Positions 1-7,585 of a stretch of DNA of 36,306 bases are shown here, piece by piece. Source of the DNA: an uncultured Saprospiraceae bacterium (lineage in GTDB: Bacteria; Bacteroidota; Bacteroidia; Chitinophagales; Saprospiraceae); NCBI GenBank assembly GCA_937929835.1, contig CALFUU010000148.1, forward strand, positions 1 to 36,306, read 5' to 3'. A program made the position numbers and the translations under genes. The notes beneath the pieces were generated by a model that saw only the letters and a program-made list of their open reading frames with translations, searched no databases and was not told the origin of the DNA. Each line of letters begins with the position of its first letter. Within the stretch, counting starts at the first letter, position 1.

Positions 1-2
1 TT

Positions 3-128
3 TTTATGAAAGATAAATCTCACGGTGATGCCCGCATCAAAAACCTAAACCAAGTAAACAAACAGAAATTGGTCAGAAAGCTAGGAATCTGGCTGGAGCA
101 GGAGCTAGATGCGGGAGTGTTGGATTAG
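3..128 (+). CDS. 3' end of a CDS cut by the window edge
   Basis: An open frame runs in from the left edge and stops with TAG at 126-128. About 42 codons are visible. The readable C-terminus is rich in Lys, Leu and Gln and looks like one amphipathic helix ending in Glu-Leu-Asp-Ala-Gly-Val-Leu-Asp. Some sulfatases end in a similar helix (Asn-Leu followed by Lys/Leu-rich residues and a Trp-Leu pair), but this is too little to assign a family. An ATG at 6 lies in frame but is more likely an internal Met. The frame ends just before the repeat block. I am fairly confident that this is real coding sequence and cannot name its function. Confidence 0.5.
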   Translation, partial: FMKDKSHGDARIKNLNQVNKQKLVRKLGIWLEQELDAGVLD

Positions 129-157
129 AGAGGGTGGAGTGGATGTAATCACACTAT

Positions 158-388
158 TTTCATCTCGAGCACCGCCGAGAGATCTCCGTTCTCGGTCACT
201 ACTAAGTTCAGATTGGAGCCCTGGAGTTTCTCACTAAGACATAGTTTGTTAGTATATTGATTACAAGTCTTTCGTATCAAGTGCACACATTACGAGTACG
301 GAGATTCCTCCGTTTCGCTTCGCTGCAGTCGGAAAGAAAAAGTGGGGTAGAATAAGTTGGTTGCTGTTGGTTACTCCTAGTTTATTTT
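158..388. repeat. Tandem intergenic repeat, copy 1
   Basis: First of three head-to-tail copies of a ~227-bp unit. The unit begins near a CTCGAGC anchor (164) and has a left arm containing CCGAGA...TCTCGG, which can form a hairpin. About 130 bp further on, a right arm resembles the reverse complement of the left arm (CGAG, then ACGGAGAT, then CTC). Each unit therefore carries imperfect inverted ends, followed by a ~45-bp linker. No convincing gene lies inside. The organisation resembles a MITE or a Bacteroidota intergenic repeat. The function is unknown. Confidence 0.8.
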
Positions 389-613
389 ATCTCGAGCATC
401 GCCGAGAGATCTTCTTTATCGCTCACTACTAAGTTCAGATTGGAGTCTGCAATTTCTCACTTAAACATAACTAGAAAGTACATTGTAGACAAGTCTTTCA
501 CATCAAGTGTACACATTACGAGAACGGAGATTCCTCTGTTTCGCTTAGCTGCAGTCGGAAAGAAAAAGGGGGGCAGAATAAGTTGGTTGCTATTGGTTAG
601 TCCTAGTTTTTTT
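389..613. repeat. Tandem intergenic repeat, copy 2
   Basis: Second copy of the unit, with its CTCGAGC anchor at 391. It is closer to copy 3 than to copy 1: both share a ~60-bp block starting with TCTGCAATTTCTCACTTAAA. Its left-arm hairpin is weakened because the TCTCGG half is changed. A 72-codon open frame at 440-658 crosses from this copy into copy 3 and is a by-product of the repeat. Confidence 0.8.
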
Positions 614-794
614 CATCTCGAGCATCGCCGAGAGATCTTCGTTCTCGGTCACTACTAAGTTCAGATTGGAGTCTGCAATTTCTCACTTAAACATAACTAG
701 AAAGTACATTGTAGACAAGTCTTTCATATCAAGTGTACACATTACGAGAACGGAGATTCCTCTGTTTCGCTGAGCAGCAGTCGGAAAGAAAAAG
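614..794. repeat. Tandem intergenic repeat, copy 3 (lacks the linker)
   Basis: Third copy, with its CTCGAGC anchor at 617. It keeps both inverted arms and ends after the AGTCGGAAAGAAAAAGG segment, without the ~45-bp linker seen after copies 1 and 2. It stops about 20 bp before the 3' end of the GSCFA gene. The spacing of the anchors is 227 and 226 bp. Confidence 0.8.
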
Positions 795-812
795 GAACAA
801 TTACTCACTACT

Positions 813-1763
813 TTACAACCCCAAAAAAGGATACCTCTCCCCAAGCGCCCGTCTCTCCTCTGCAACTTGAGCCAAGAATCTCTGGTGAGCGGCAGACTCT
901 GGAAAGAGTGCTCTGTGATTTTCTTTAGAGACGAGCTGTTGTACGGCTGATCGTATGTCGGCCTCATCTGGATCGAGGAGAGTGGATTCTAATAAGTCAA
1001 AGACGGCATCTACTGCTTTTGGGCTAGGATGGATCAGGTCATTGCCATAGTAGCGATAGTCTCGTAATTGATCCGTGAGCATCTCATAAGCGGGAAAGTA
1101 ATGTGCTTGGGAGTGGTCTTGTACCCATTGGTGTACGGCAACGAGCAGTAGGGATTTACTGAGTCTATCCTCCACAAGACCGTTTTTAATATGTCGGACA
1201 GGACTGACAGAGAGTATATATTGGATTTTCTTGTTGCTCAGGGCATCTAAGGTTGTTTTGATGTCTTGGAGTGCGGCTGTGATTTCTGGGATAGTCATCA
1301 GCTCTTTTTCAAACTCTATACTAGGGCGCTTATGACAATTATTAACGATACGATCGGTGGTCGTGGAGCGGTAGACATAAGCTGTGCCGAGCGTTATAAG
1401 TACCACAGAAAGTTCCGGTGTCTGCTCTCGTGCGGCCGCCAGGCTGTCTTCTATCAGTTGTCGGTGCTGGGCTAGGTTGGGATGGTTAAAGGTGCTGTGA
1501 AAATCAGGGTGACTCCAGATGTCTCCAATTTGCTGGGAGTCAACCGTGTGCAGCGAATCGGGCGATTGGAGCATCTTAACTACAGAACAAAGGCTCGCGG
1601 CGTTAAAGGTAATACCGGAAGGATTTTGATGGATCTTATATCCAAGCGTACCCATTTTCTTGGCCATATTGACAGAAAAGCAAGACCCTAGAGAGAGAAT
1701 AGTATCGGAATAATGGATACTGAAGGGGAAAACAGGGGTTTTGATATGGGTAAAATTTATCAT
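813..1763 (-). CDS. GSCFA family protein (SGNH-like hydrolase)
   Basis: A 316-residue protein. The motif that names the GSCFA family is near the N-terminus (Leu-Gly-Ser-Cys-Phe-Ser, residues 25-30), followed by Asn-Pro-Ser-Gly-Ile at about 47-51. The family has an SGNH/GDSL-like fold and occurs widely in bacteria, including Bacteroidota, and in plants. Its substrate is generally not known. A late Asn-Asp-Leu-Ile-His-Pro-Ser-Pro segment (about 242-249) fits the catalytic Asp/His block of SGNH hydrolases. There is no signal peptide, so a cytoplasmic protein is likely. The ATG at 1763 is the only reasonable start. The gene stands alone and faces away from PorP/SprF. Family assignment is secure; activity is inferred. 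Confidence 0.9.
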   Translation of the reverse strand: MINFTHIKTPVFPFSIHYSDTILSLGSCFSVNMAKKMGTLGYKIHQNPSGITFNAASLCSVVKMLQSPDSLHTVDSQQIGDIWSHPDFHSTFNHPNLAQHRQLIEDSLAAAREQTPELSVVLITLGTAYVYRSTTTDRIVNNCHKRPSIEFEKELMTIPEITAALQDIKTTLDALSNKKIQYILSVSPVRHIKNGLVEDRLSKSLLLVAVHQWVQDHSQAHYFPAYEMLTDQLRDYRYYGNDLIHPSPKAVDAVFDLLESTLLDPDEADIRSAVQQLVSKENHRALFPESAAHQRFLAQVAEERRALGERYPFLGL

Positions 1764-1993
1764 ATGATATTTATAAAAAGCTGCAAATCAGTAAGTTAAA
1801 GGGTTAATCTATTAATTTGGCATATTGATTGTTTAAGATAAGCGGTTATAAGTCCCTTCTCCCGACAATTCTAAAAGAGAGAGATGGGAAATAGCCTCAA
1901 ATCTTCGTTTTTTCATTTATATTTCTACTTTTATACACTAACTTAGAAGACTACTAAGGTTTTCACATTAACTACGAAGAAAAAATACATTTG

Positions 1994-3043
1994 ATGAGAT
2001 ATTTTAAAAGCTTCCTTGTCTTGGCTGCCTTGTTTGTTGGTACGAGTCTAATGGCACAGGATATCCATTTCTCACAGTTCTATATGTCACCTCTCAACCT
2101 TAATCCGGCATTGACAGGTGTGATGAACTGTAACACGAGAGTCGTTGGAAACTACAGAAACCAATGGTCTCAAGTTCTAAGGGGAGATGCTTACAACACG
2201 TACTCTGTATCTTATGATCAGAAGATTGCAGTTGGTCGTTCTGACTACTTCGGTATAGGAGGAACCTTCTGGGGAGATAGAGCGGGTGAGTTGAGCTATG
2301 GTACAACTCAGGGAAGAATGTCATTCTCTTACAGTAAGAAGATGGGAGGATACAGAAAGAAAGCCCACTACCTTGTATTCGGAGCAGATGCAGGGATCAC
2401 ACAGAGAAGAGTGGACTTGACCAATGCGAGATGGCCTTCTCAGCATGATGGCAATGGAGGTTTCGATGAGTCTATAATCGTAACACCTAGTCAAGATTTT
2501 AACTCTGATTTCTTACATGCAGACGTATCTGCAGGACTGGTATGGTTCAGTGTCTTGGATGATAAGAACAGTTACTATATAGGGGCTGCGATCCACCACC
2601 TTAACCAACCCAATGTTACCTTCTTTGGAGGTAATGTTACTGAGGCATTGACGAGTAGATTTACACTACACGCTGGTGGAGAGTTCGAGATGAATAAGGA
2701 CATGAGCTTCGTTCCTGGTTTCATCTATATGAGCCAAGGAGAGCATCTAGAAATTAACTTGGGTACAAGTATCAGATTCAATCTAGGATCTAGATCAGAC
2801 GGTCAGTCGTGGCAGTTGGGTGGATGGTACAGATTGGGTAATCAAGTAGATGGAGGCATTCACTCTGATGCAGTGATCATCTCTACAAGATTTGACTATG
2901 GCAATTATGGTATAGGATTCAGTTATGATGTGACAGTTTCTCAATTGAGACAAGCGGGCAACTTTAATGGTGCCTTTGAGTTTTCACTTAACTATCTTAT
3001 CTGTGGTCCTGAAAAGAGATCAGTCTACTGTCCTAGATTCTAA
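1994..3043 (+). CDS. porP: PorP/SprF family T9SS outer-membrane protein
   Basis: A 349-residue protein with a signal peptide ending Leu-Met-Ala-Gln at about residue 21. The mature start matches the PorP/SprF signature: Asp-Ile-His-Phe-Ser-Gln-Phe-Tyr, then Pro-Leu-Asn-Leu-Asn-Pro-Ala-Leu-Thr-Gly and a Tyr-Arg-Asn-Gln-Trp block. The rest alternates in a beta-barrel pattern and ends near a Cys-Pro-Arg-Phe C-terminus. In Bacteroidota these proteins are outer-membrane partners of the type IX secretion system and of gliding or surface adhesins. I chose the ATG at 1994; a TTG just before it (1991) is less likely. A strong terminator follows, so it is probably monocistronic. There is no adjacent large adhesin, so its cargo partner cannot be read from context. 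Several SprF paralogues per genome are common, hence the symbol is a family label. Confidence 0.93.
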   Translation: MRYFKSFLVLAALFVGTSLMAQDIHFSQFYMSPLNLNPALTGVMNCNTRVVGNYRNQWSQVLRGDAYNTYSVSYDQKIAVGRSDYFGIGGTFWGDRAGELSYGTTQGRMSFSYSKKMGGYRKKAHYLVFGADAGITQRRVDLTNARWPSQHDGNGGFDESIIVTPSQDFNSDFLHADVSAGLVWFSVLDDKNSYYIGAAIHHLNQPNVTFFGGNVTEALTSRFTLHAGGEFEMNKDMSFVPGFIYMSQGEHLEINLGTSIRFNLGSRSDGQSWQLGGWYRLGNQVDGGIHSDAVIISTRFDYGNYGIGFSYDVTVSQLRQAGNFNGAFEFSLNYLICGPEKRSVYCPRF

Positions 3044-3067
3044 GACAGCTTAAAGAATAAATAATTA

Positions 3068-3103
3068 AATCCCTTGCGCCTCTTTGGTGCAAGGGATTTT
3101 TTT
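3068..3103 (+). terminator. Intrinsic terminator after porP/sprF
   Basis: A 13-bp stem (AATCCCTTGCGCC with GGTGCAAGGGATT, one G-U pair) closes a 5-nt TCTTT loop and runs into seven T residues. It lies 24 bp after the PorP/SprF stop codon. Confidence 0.93.
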
Positions 3104-3236
3104 GTTTTAACCCAATGAGTAGGGTTGCGCTGAAAATATTGAGTATTTTGGGCATGCAAAGTTTAGTCCCCTTCGTTAATTATATACTCACTCAATTCAA
3201 TATTGGATTCTTTTATCTTACTAATCTTTTGAAATA

Positions 3237-3635
3237 ATGTTTGGAAATAAGAAAACAGGACAAGATGCAATTACACCTACGGGAGGTATGTCGACCATCA
3301 ATACACTCGTAGAGGGCACCCAAGTAGAAGGTACGATCAATACACAAAATGATCTCCGTGTAGATGGACAGGTCAATGGGACTATCAATTGTGAAGGAAA
3401 ATTAATCATAGGCAGTTCTGGCTTTGTGAATGGTGATGTGGTCGCACACAATGCGGTTATCGAAGGACGATTTGATGGCAACTTGCAAGTACATGATGTA
3501 CTCGATGTGAGAGAGACAGCTGATGTCACAGGCGAAATAAAAACAGGAAAGCTACTGGTCCAGAATGGAGCGACCTTTACAGGCAACTGTGATATGGGTC
3601 ATAAGATCCATAACCTTGCGGCAGAAGCTTCTTAA
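3237..3635 (+). CDS. Bactofilin
   Basis: A 132-residue polymer-forming cytoskeletal protein of the bactofilin family (DUF583). The N-terminus is short and polar. Residues ~25-115 are a right-handed beta-helix with a regular Gly/Val/Ile spacing, for example Thr-Leu-Val-Glu-Gly-Thr, Val-Asp-Gly-Gln-Val-Asn-Gly and Val-Ile-Glu-Gly-Arg-Phe-Asp-Gly. There is no signal peptide or membrane segment. Bactofilins form filaments near the inner membrane and help position envelope enzymes. The ATG at 3237 follows an A/T-rich leader. The next gene starts 3 bp after the stop, so the genes are very probably co-transcribed. Bactofilin directly before ATP-synthase accessory genes is a common order in Bacteroidota. 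Confidence 0.93.
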   Translation: MFGNKKTGQDAITPTGGMSTINTLVEGTQVEGTINTQNDLRVDGQVNGTINCEGKLIIGSSGFVNGDVVAHNAVIEGRFDGNLQVHDVLDVRETADVTGEIKTGKLLVQNGATFTGNCDMGHKIHNLAAEAS

Positions 3636-3637
3636 CG

Positions 3638-3868
3638 ATGTCCCTAGATAGAGAAAAGCGACAAGAAGGTATCAGAAAGGTAAAGGCCTATACCAAATAC
3701 TCGGGTATGGCCTACCAGATTTTTGGCTTGTTGGGAGTGACGATATGGCTCGGACTGAAAGCTGATGCGTACTTTGGCAATGAGTCTAAACTTATCACTG
3801 CTGGGGCTTCCCTAGTGGTGCTAATCGCCTATCTGTATAAGCTGAGTACGACAGTCTTGAAGAAATAA
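3638..3868 (+). CDS. AtpZ/AtpI family protein
   Basis: A 76-residue protein with two hydrophobic helices (about 25-43 and 51-70) after a basic N-terminus, and a Gly-Leu-Lys-Ala-Asp turn between them. This matches the AtpZ/AtpI family, small inner-membrane proteins usually encoded just ahead of the F0 subunits and linked to assembly or magnesium/calcium handling of F-type ATP synthase. Spacing is 3 bp after bactofilin and 1 bp before the next gene. The odd point is that atpB does not follow in this window. Confidence 0.85.
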   Translation: MSLDREKRQEGIRKVKAYTKYSGMAYQIFGLLGVTIWLGLKADAYFGNESKLITAGASLVVLIAYLYKLSTTVLKK

Positions 3869-3869
3869 T

Positions 3870-4253
3870 ATGTCTATATCTGACTTTATAAAGCTGCTAT
3901 TAGGAGCGGCTCTACTTTCTGTTATTAGTTATTTTCTGATCAATGTTTTTGTAGCATTGACAGGTTATTTTCCCTTTCTGTTGATGTCCATTCTCTTCTT
4001 TTCGGTTCTAGCCATTGTAGCTTATATCTTTGGCGAGCTGTCTATACAAAGAAGTGGTGGGGCAGGTTATATAGGTCTAGTTATCGCCAATGTATTTCTA
4101 AAGTTGGTGGGTTCTTTTGTTTTTGTAGCCTTGTACGCCAAGTATAATCCTCCTGCTAATAGAAATTTTCTCATTCCTTTTTTGGTCACCTACCTTGTCT
4201 ACACTGCACTCGAGACTTACTTTATGAGTCAGCAGGCGAGGGATCGTAAGTAG
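3870..4253 (+). CDS. Small four-helix membrane protein of the ATP synthase region
   Basis: A 127-residue protein with four predicted transmembrane helices (about 5-27, 33-54, 67-88 and 100-118) and a polar tail. It occupies the place of the Bacteroidota membrane protein usually found between AtpZ and atpB, and resembles ATP synthase subunit I proteins in size and layout. No catalytic motif is visible. It starts 1 bp after the AtpZ-like stop, so translation is probably coupled. Its function is unknown; a role in F0 assembly is inference from position alone. Confidence 0.75.
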   Translation: MSISDFIKLLLGAALLSVISYFLINVFVALTGYFPFLLMSILFFSVLAIVAYIFGELSIQRSGGAGYIGLVIANVFLKLVGSFVFVALYAKYNPPANRNFLIPFLVTYLVYTALETYFMSQQARDRK

Positions 4254-4275
4254 TCGTCTACCTTATTATAACGCA

Positions 4276-5196
4276 ATGCTACCTATCACCCATAAAGAAA
4301 TATCTCTCCGACGAAAGGTGCCTGTACACTCACCGATACTCTGTGCTCGGCTAGATCATCTTGATATAGATACTGCCGCCTTTATAGAGCACTTTACAGA
4401 GGCGTTTAAGTCTATGGACTGGGATCTTTACGATGTGAAGCGTAAGCAATATGAACTCCTGCTCGCCCACCAAGTTGAGATACCTTTCAGTGAGTTTAAG
4501 GCCTATTATACAGAGAGCAGTATCGATGCCAAGGCGTTTTTAGGTCTATGGACAACCGATAAGCTTTTAGTGCAGAAGTGCTTGGCGATAAAGCCTTGGC
4601 GTCGCCGCTCTGTTTGCGCTTTTGAGATGCAAACGGGTCAGCCCCAGACATTGACACGTATCTATCCAGAGGCGTTTGCACAGGCTGTAGATACAGAAGA
4701 CATGAGGTCTTTGCCTAGGATTTTTTCTCAGACGGAAGCAGAGTTGGTTGATCATACATTGTTCCAGTCCTTTGTGAGCAAGATAGCAGAGCAAGCACAG
4801 AAAGTGACACCCCATATAGACATCAAGAAGGTGCGGCTGACGGCACATTTTATGAGTGTCAAGGCTAGGCAGTTGGTGCCAGGCAACAATTCTCCTGAAG
4901 GCGCGCACGAGGATGGGGCAGATTTTATTGTTTCTGCATTGGTTATCAATAGAGATAACATCACAGGTGCCAAGAGTCAAGTTTTGGAGAGACTATCTGA
5001 TGGTACGTTGGTCACCATATTTGAACGAGAGTTGCAACCAGGAGAGTTTTTGTTTCAAGCGGATACAGGTGAAGAAAAACACTACGGCAATGACTTGTGG
5101 CATTATGTGACTCCCTTCTATGTTGACGACCCTAGTCAAGAATCGTGGAGAGATATTATAGGCTTGGACGTTGAGATCATAGAGCCTAAGGTTTAG
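4276..5196 (+). CDS. 2-oxoglutarate/Fe(II) dioxygenase family protein (PF10014-like)
   Basis: A 306-residue cytoplasmic protein. The C-terminal half fits the 2OG-Fe dioxygenase family that includes free amino-acid hydroxylases: Pro-Glu-Gly-Ala-His-Glu-Asp-Gly (207-214), Ile-Asn-Arg-Asp-Asn-Ile (224-229), then Trp-His-Tyr-Val-Thr-Pro (275-280). The predicted iron ligands are His211, Asp213 and His276. Arg292 is placed to bind 2-oxoglutarate. The N-terminal ~150 residues are helical and not recognisable to me. The substrate is unknown; known relatives hydroxylate amino acids such as isoleucine. The gene starts 22 bp after the membrane-protein gene on the same strand, in the slot where atpB would be expected, so it may be co-transcribed with bactofilin. 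Confidence 0.8.
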   Translation: MLPITHKEISLRRKVPVHSPILCARLDHLDIDTAAFIEHFTEAFKSMDWDLYDVKRKQYELLLAHQVEIPFSEFKAYYTESSIDAKAFLGLWTTDKLLVQKCLAIKPWRRRSVCAFEMQTGQPQTLTRIYPEAFAQAVDTEDMRSLPRIFSQTEAELVDHTLFQSFVSKIAEQAQKVTPHIDIKKVRLTAHFMSVKARQLVPGNNSPEGAHEDGADFIVSALVINRDNITGAKSQVLERLSDGTLVTIFERELQPGEFLFQADTGEEKHYGNDLWHYVTPFYVDDPSQESWRDIIGLDVEIIEPKV

Positions 5197-5216
5197 GTTT
5201 TTTGGAAATAAATGCT

Positions 5217-6524
5217 CTAATGAAGAATAAAGCTCTTGGTCACAAGCTTGTGTTCTTCGTTATGGAAACTAACCCAGTACACACCGCTCTGAAATCGAGA
5301 GAGGTCTAGAGAGAGCCTCTGCTCTGAATGATGGACGTCTCTTGACCACAGCAATGCACCCATACTGTTATATATGCTGAGCTGTCCGCTACCAGTTATT
5401 TTGAATAATTCTACCGTCAGCGACTCAGCAGGTGTCAGCGGATTAGGGTAGAGAATTAGATCCGATCCAGTGGTATTATTCTGTAATTCTGAAGTATAGA
5501 TTCCTATGCAATGGCAGTAGGCATTGTACCGATCATTGATGGTGTAGTCATTGTTATCATCACACGACTCACCGATGAGACTGTCGTTGCACGCCTCATC
5601 AGGTTGTGTGTAGCAAGGTCGTCCAGCGAGTTTATCCACAATAACATCCATAAATTCGGTAGGTGTAAAGGTCTGCGCTAGGGGTTCATTTCTCCAGAAG
5701 GGCTCTACCATATTCATATCTGCTCCGTCCCCATTCCAAGCCCACCCGAATAGTGGCCAGCCATTGATATAGCATTCATCAATTATAGAACACCAATCTG
5801 CGCCCCCAGTCGCATTATCACAAAATTCACCCACCATACAATCTGCACCTGTAGCATCTAGATAAGCCAAGTCACTGTGGGAGAGCCATCGCTTTTGCTC
5901 TATATTGAATGCACTGGTGTAGACGTGTATAGAGTAGATAATGTTTTGATCACCGAAGTGCTCATAAGCATCGGCAGCGATCTTTGTCGCTTGACCAAAT
6001 CCTGGGACGTCGACAATAATAGGCTCAGCGTAGAAAGGCCTAATTATATCTATAGCTTCGTTATAGGCTTCGGCATAATCCAGAACATCGATATCATGAT
6101 CACCCCACTCGTTCATTAAGTTGATGACAATAGGACCTGAACTTGATAGGGCTGCGTAATTCTTTTTCCACCAATTGGCTGCTTTGATTAATTCCTCTCT
6201 ATCATTGGTGCCGAGTACTTTATAATTGTGATAGGTGGCTATAACTTGATAGCCGTTCTCGTGTGCTTCTCTGATCCATCTTCTTGCCTGTACACCGAGG
6301 CCTGGCTCTATTTCTATGCGGACAGCTTCTATCTCTGGATAGGTTTGCATCAGCTCCCAGCCTATATTGACACGACCATTATTATAATAGGAGGCTTGTA
6401 TATTGACACCGTTTTTTATACCGATGTCTTGACTAAAAGTATTGCCTGTCATCAAGATAATTGCACCTAAGATGAGATGTCGTGTGCAATTATAAAGCTT
6501 CTGATGATGACGACTAATAATCAA
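5217..6524 (-). CDS. Secreted GH5-family glycoside hydrolase with T9SS tail
   Basis: A 435-residue protein. A signal peptide (about 14-32) is followed by a GH5/clan-A TIM barrel at about 35-300. The likely acid/base is Glu139 in Asn-Leu-Met-Asn-Glu-Trp, His200-Val-Tyr is the conserved mid-barrel block, and Glu233 in Met-Val-Gly-Glu-Phe is the likely nucleophile. Residues ~304-342 form a Cys-rich linker of the Asp-Asp-Asn-Asp...Asn-Asp type common in Bacteroidota exoproteins. Residues ~355-435 are a Por secretion tail (Leu-Tyr-Pro-Asn-Pro start), so export through T9SS is expected. The substrate is probably a beta-mannan or beta-glucan. No in-frame ATG lies before the signal peptide: an in-frame stop precedes the TTG at 6524. 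The first ATG (6449) would destroy the signal, so a TTG start is the best choice. Confidence 0.85.
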   Translation of the reverse strand: MIISRHHQKLYNCTRHLILGAIILMTGNTFSQDIGIKNGVNIQASYYNNGRVNIGWELMQTYPEIEAVRIEIEPGLGVQARRWIREAHENGYQVIATYHNYKVLGTNDREELIKAANWWKKNYAALSSSGPIVINLMNEWGDHDIDVLDYAEAYNEAIDIIRPFYAEPIIVDVPGFGQATKIAADAYEHFGDQNIIYSIHVYTSAFNIEQKRWLSHSDLAYLDATGADCMVGEFCDNATGGADWCSIIDECYINGWPLFGWAWNGDGADMNMVEPFWRNEPLAQTFTPTEFMDVIVDKLAGRPCYTQPDEACNDSLIGESCDDNNDYTINDRYNAYCHCIGIYTSELQNNTTGSDLILYPNPLTPAESLTVELFKITGSGQLSIYNSMGALLWSRDVHHSEQRLSLDLSRFQSGVYWVSFHNEEHKLVTKSFILH

Positions 6525-6679
6525 ATTCCTACATTGAAATGAACAATTAGTTTCTACTTAAATAAGGTAACAACTCTTATTGGTTATAAGTTACATTATC
6601 ATCAGATTTTTATGAAAATTGAATCAATACGACACTTTTGATGTGAAGTAGATCGTATAGGATTAGAATAAATTCAGTT

Positions 6680-7558
6680 CTAAGTGATCCAAAATTTTGC
6701 ACTATCCAAATCCGTACCGTAAGTATAATCCACGTGCAGCGTAACAGGGGTGCCTTGCTTGACGCTGACTTCTTGTTCCAGTTTGCAGATGGTTGGTGGC
6801 ATCAAACTATCCGTTCCCGTGAAATTGCATCCCTCTGCTACTTGTACAAATGAATGCATATAAAGTGCATTGACCTTGCCTGACATATTAGGAAGAAGAT
6901 CAATTTGTTTTTCTATACGCAAAGTTTCTTCTGTGTAGAGGTCTATCGTATTGATTTCTGTCTGGAGTGAAAGTTGCTCAGGGAGATGCCTCGTGAAGTT
7001 GACAGGATAATGTTTGTATTTGTCAAATTGGGCATAAGCGAGTTGGCCTACATTGACGATGCGCTCGGGGAGTAGCTTGCCGCCCGGCTTGAGGAACTGT
7101 CTTAGATGCTTAAATATCTGTACCTGATATTCATTGCCACAATAGATGCTCATCAGCTCACCGACGATATAGTCTACTTTTTCGGGTAACTCTATTTGCA
7201 TAGCATCACCAAAAAGCAAAACGACTTTATCCTCCCAACCTTTCTCTTTTATTTTTTGCTCTATGAATGCTCTGAGATCAGGGTTGTTTTCTATGAGATA
7301 GGCTTTTTCTACCTTATCAAGAAAGTGTTGTGTTAAGGCTAGAGTGCCGACGCCTGCTTCACATACCACCTTGTCCGTAAAGTCGTATTGCTCAAAGGCC
7401 TTCTGAAAAGCACCTACGCGGACAGCATCTGTTTCCATTATCTTATAGTAGATAGGTGGAAAGCCGTAATGTTGCGGGCTAAAGGTCTGAGCCTCTAATA
7501 AGCTATACTTTAGCTTCTTGTAATTATCTACAAGTTGGGAATGAAAATCAAAAGACAT
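6680..7558 (-). CDS. PRMT-like SAM-dependent methyltransferase
   Basis: A 292-residue cytoplasmic protein with a class I methyltransferase fold. Motif I is Val-Cys-Glu-Ala-Gly-Val-Gly-Thr (65-72), the ribose-binding acid is Glu90 in Leu-Ile-Glu-Asn-Asn, and Gly-Asp-Ala-Met (117-120) is the adenine-contact loop. Two glutamates nine residues apart follow (Glu134 in Gly-Glu-Leu-Met and Glu143 in Gly-Asn-Glu), the spacing of the double-E loop of protein arginine methyltransferases. A beta-rich C-terminal region (~165-292) resembles the PRMT barrel, but I do not see a Thr-His-Trp loop. The target is unknown. It is the last gene of a minus-strand group, 27 bp after the GLPGLI gene. Confidence 0.8.
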   Translation of the reverse strand: MSFDFHSQLVDNYKKLKYSLLEAQTFSPQHYGFPPIYYKIMETDAVRVGAFQKAFEQYDFTDKVVCEAGVGTLALTQHFLDKVEKAYLIENNPDLRAFIEQKIKEKGWEDKVVLLFGDAMQIELPEKVDYIVGELMSIYCGNEYQVQIFKHLRQFLKPGGKLLPERIVNVGQLAYAQFDKYKHYPVNFTRHLPEQLSLQTEINTIDLYTEETLRIEKQIDLLPNMSGKVNALYMHSFVQVAEGCNFTGTDSLMPPTICKLEQEVSVKQGTPVTLHVDYTYGTDLDSAKFWIT

Positions 7559-7585
7559 AAACGATGGGTCGTTAGGTGAGCAAAA

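Noticed and set aside
440-658. A 72-codon open frame on the + strand
   Set aside because: It lies wholly across repeat copies 2 and 3, has repeat-derived composition and no family resemblance. A minus-strand frame at 683-967 likewise runs from the repeat into the antisense of the GSCFA gene.
158-794. CRISPR array
   Set aside because: The units are ~227 bp and repeated along their whole length, with no short repeat/unique spacer alternation and no cas genes nearby.
5217-6449. ATG at 6449 as start of the GH5 gene
   Set aside because: It would remove the hydrophobic core of the signal peptide from a protein that carries a T9SS tail and needs export.
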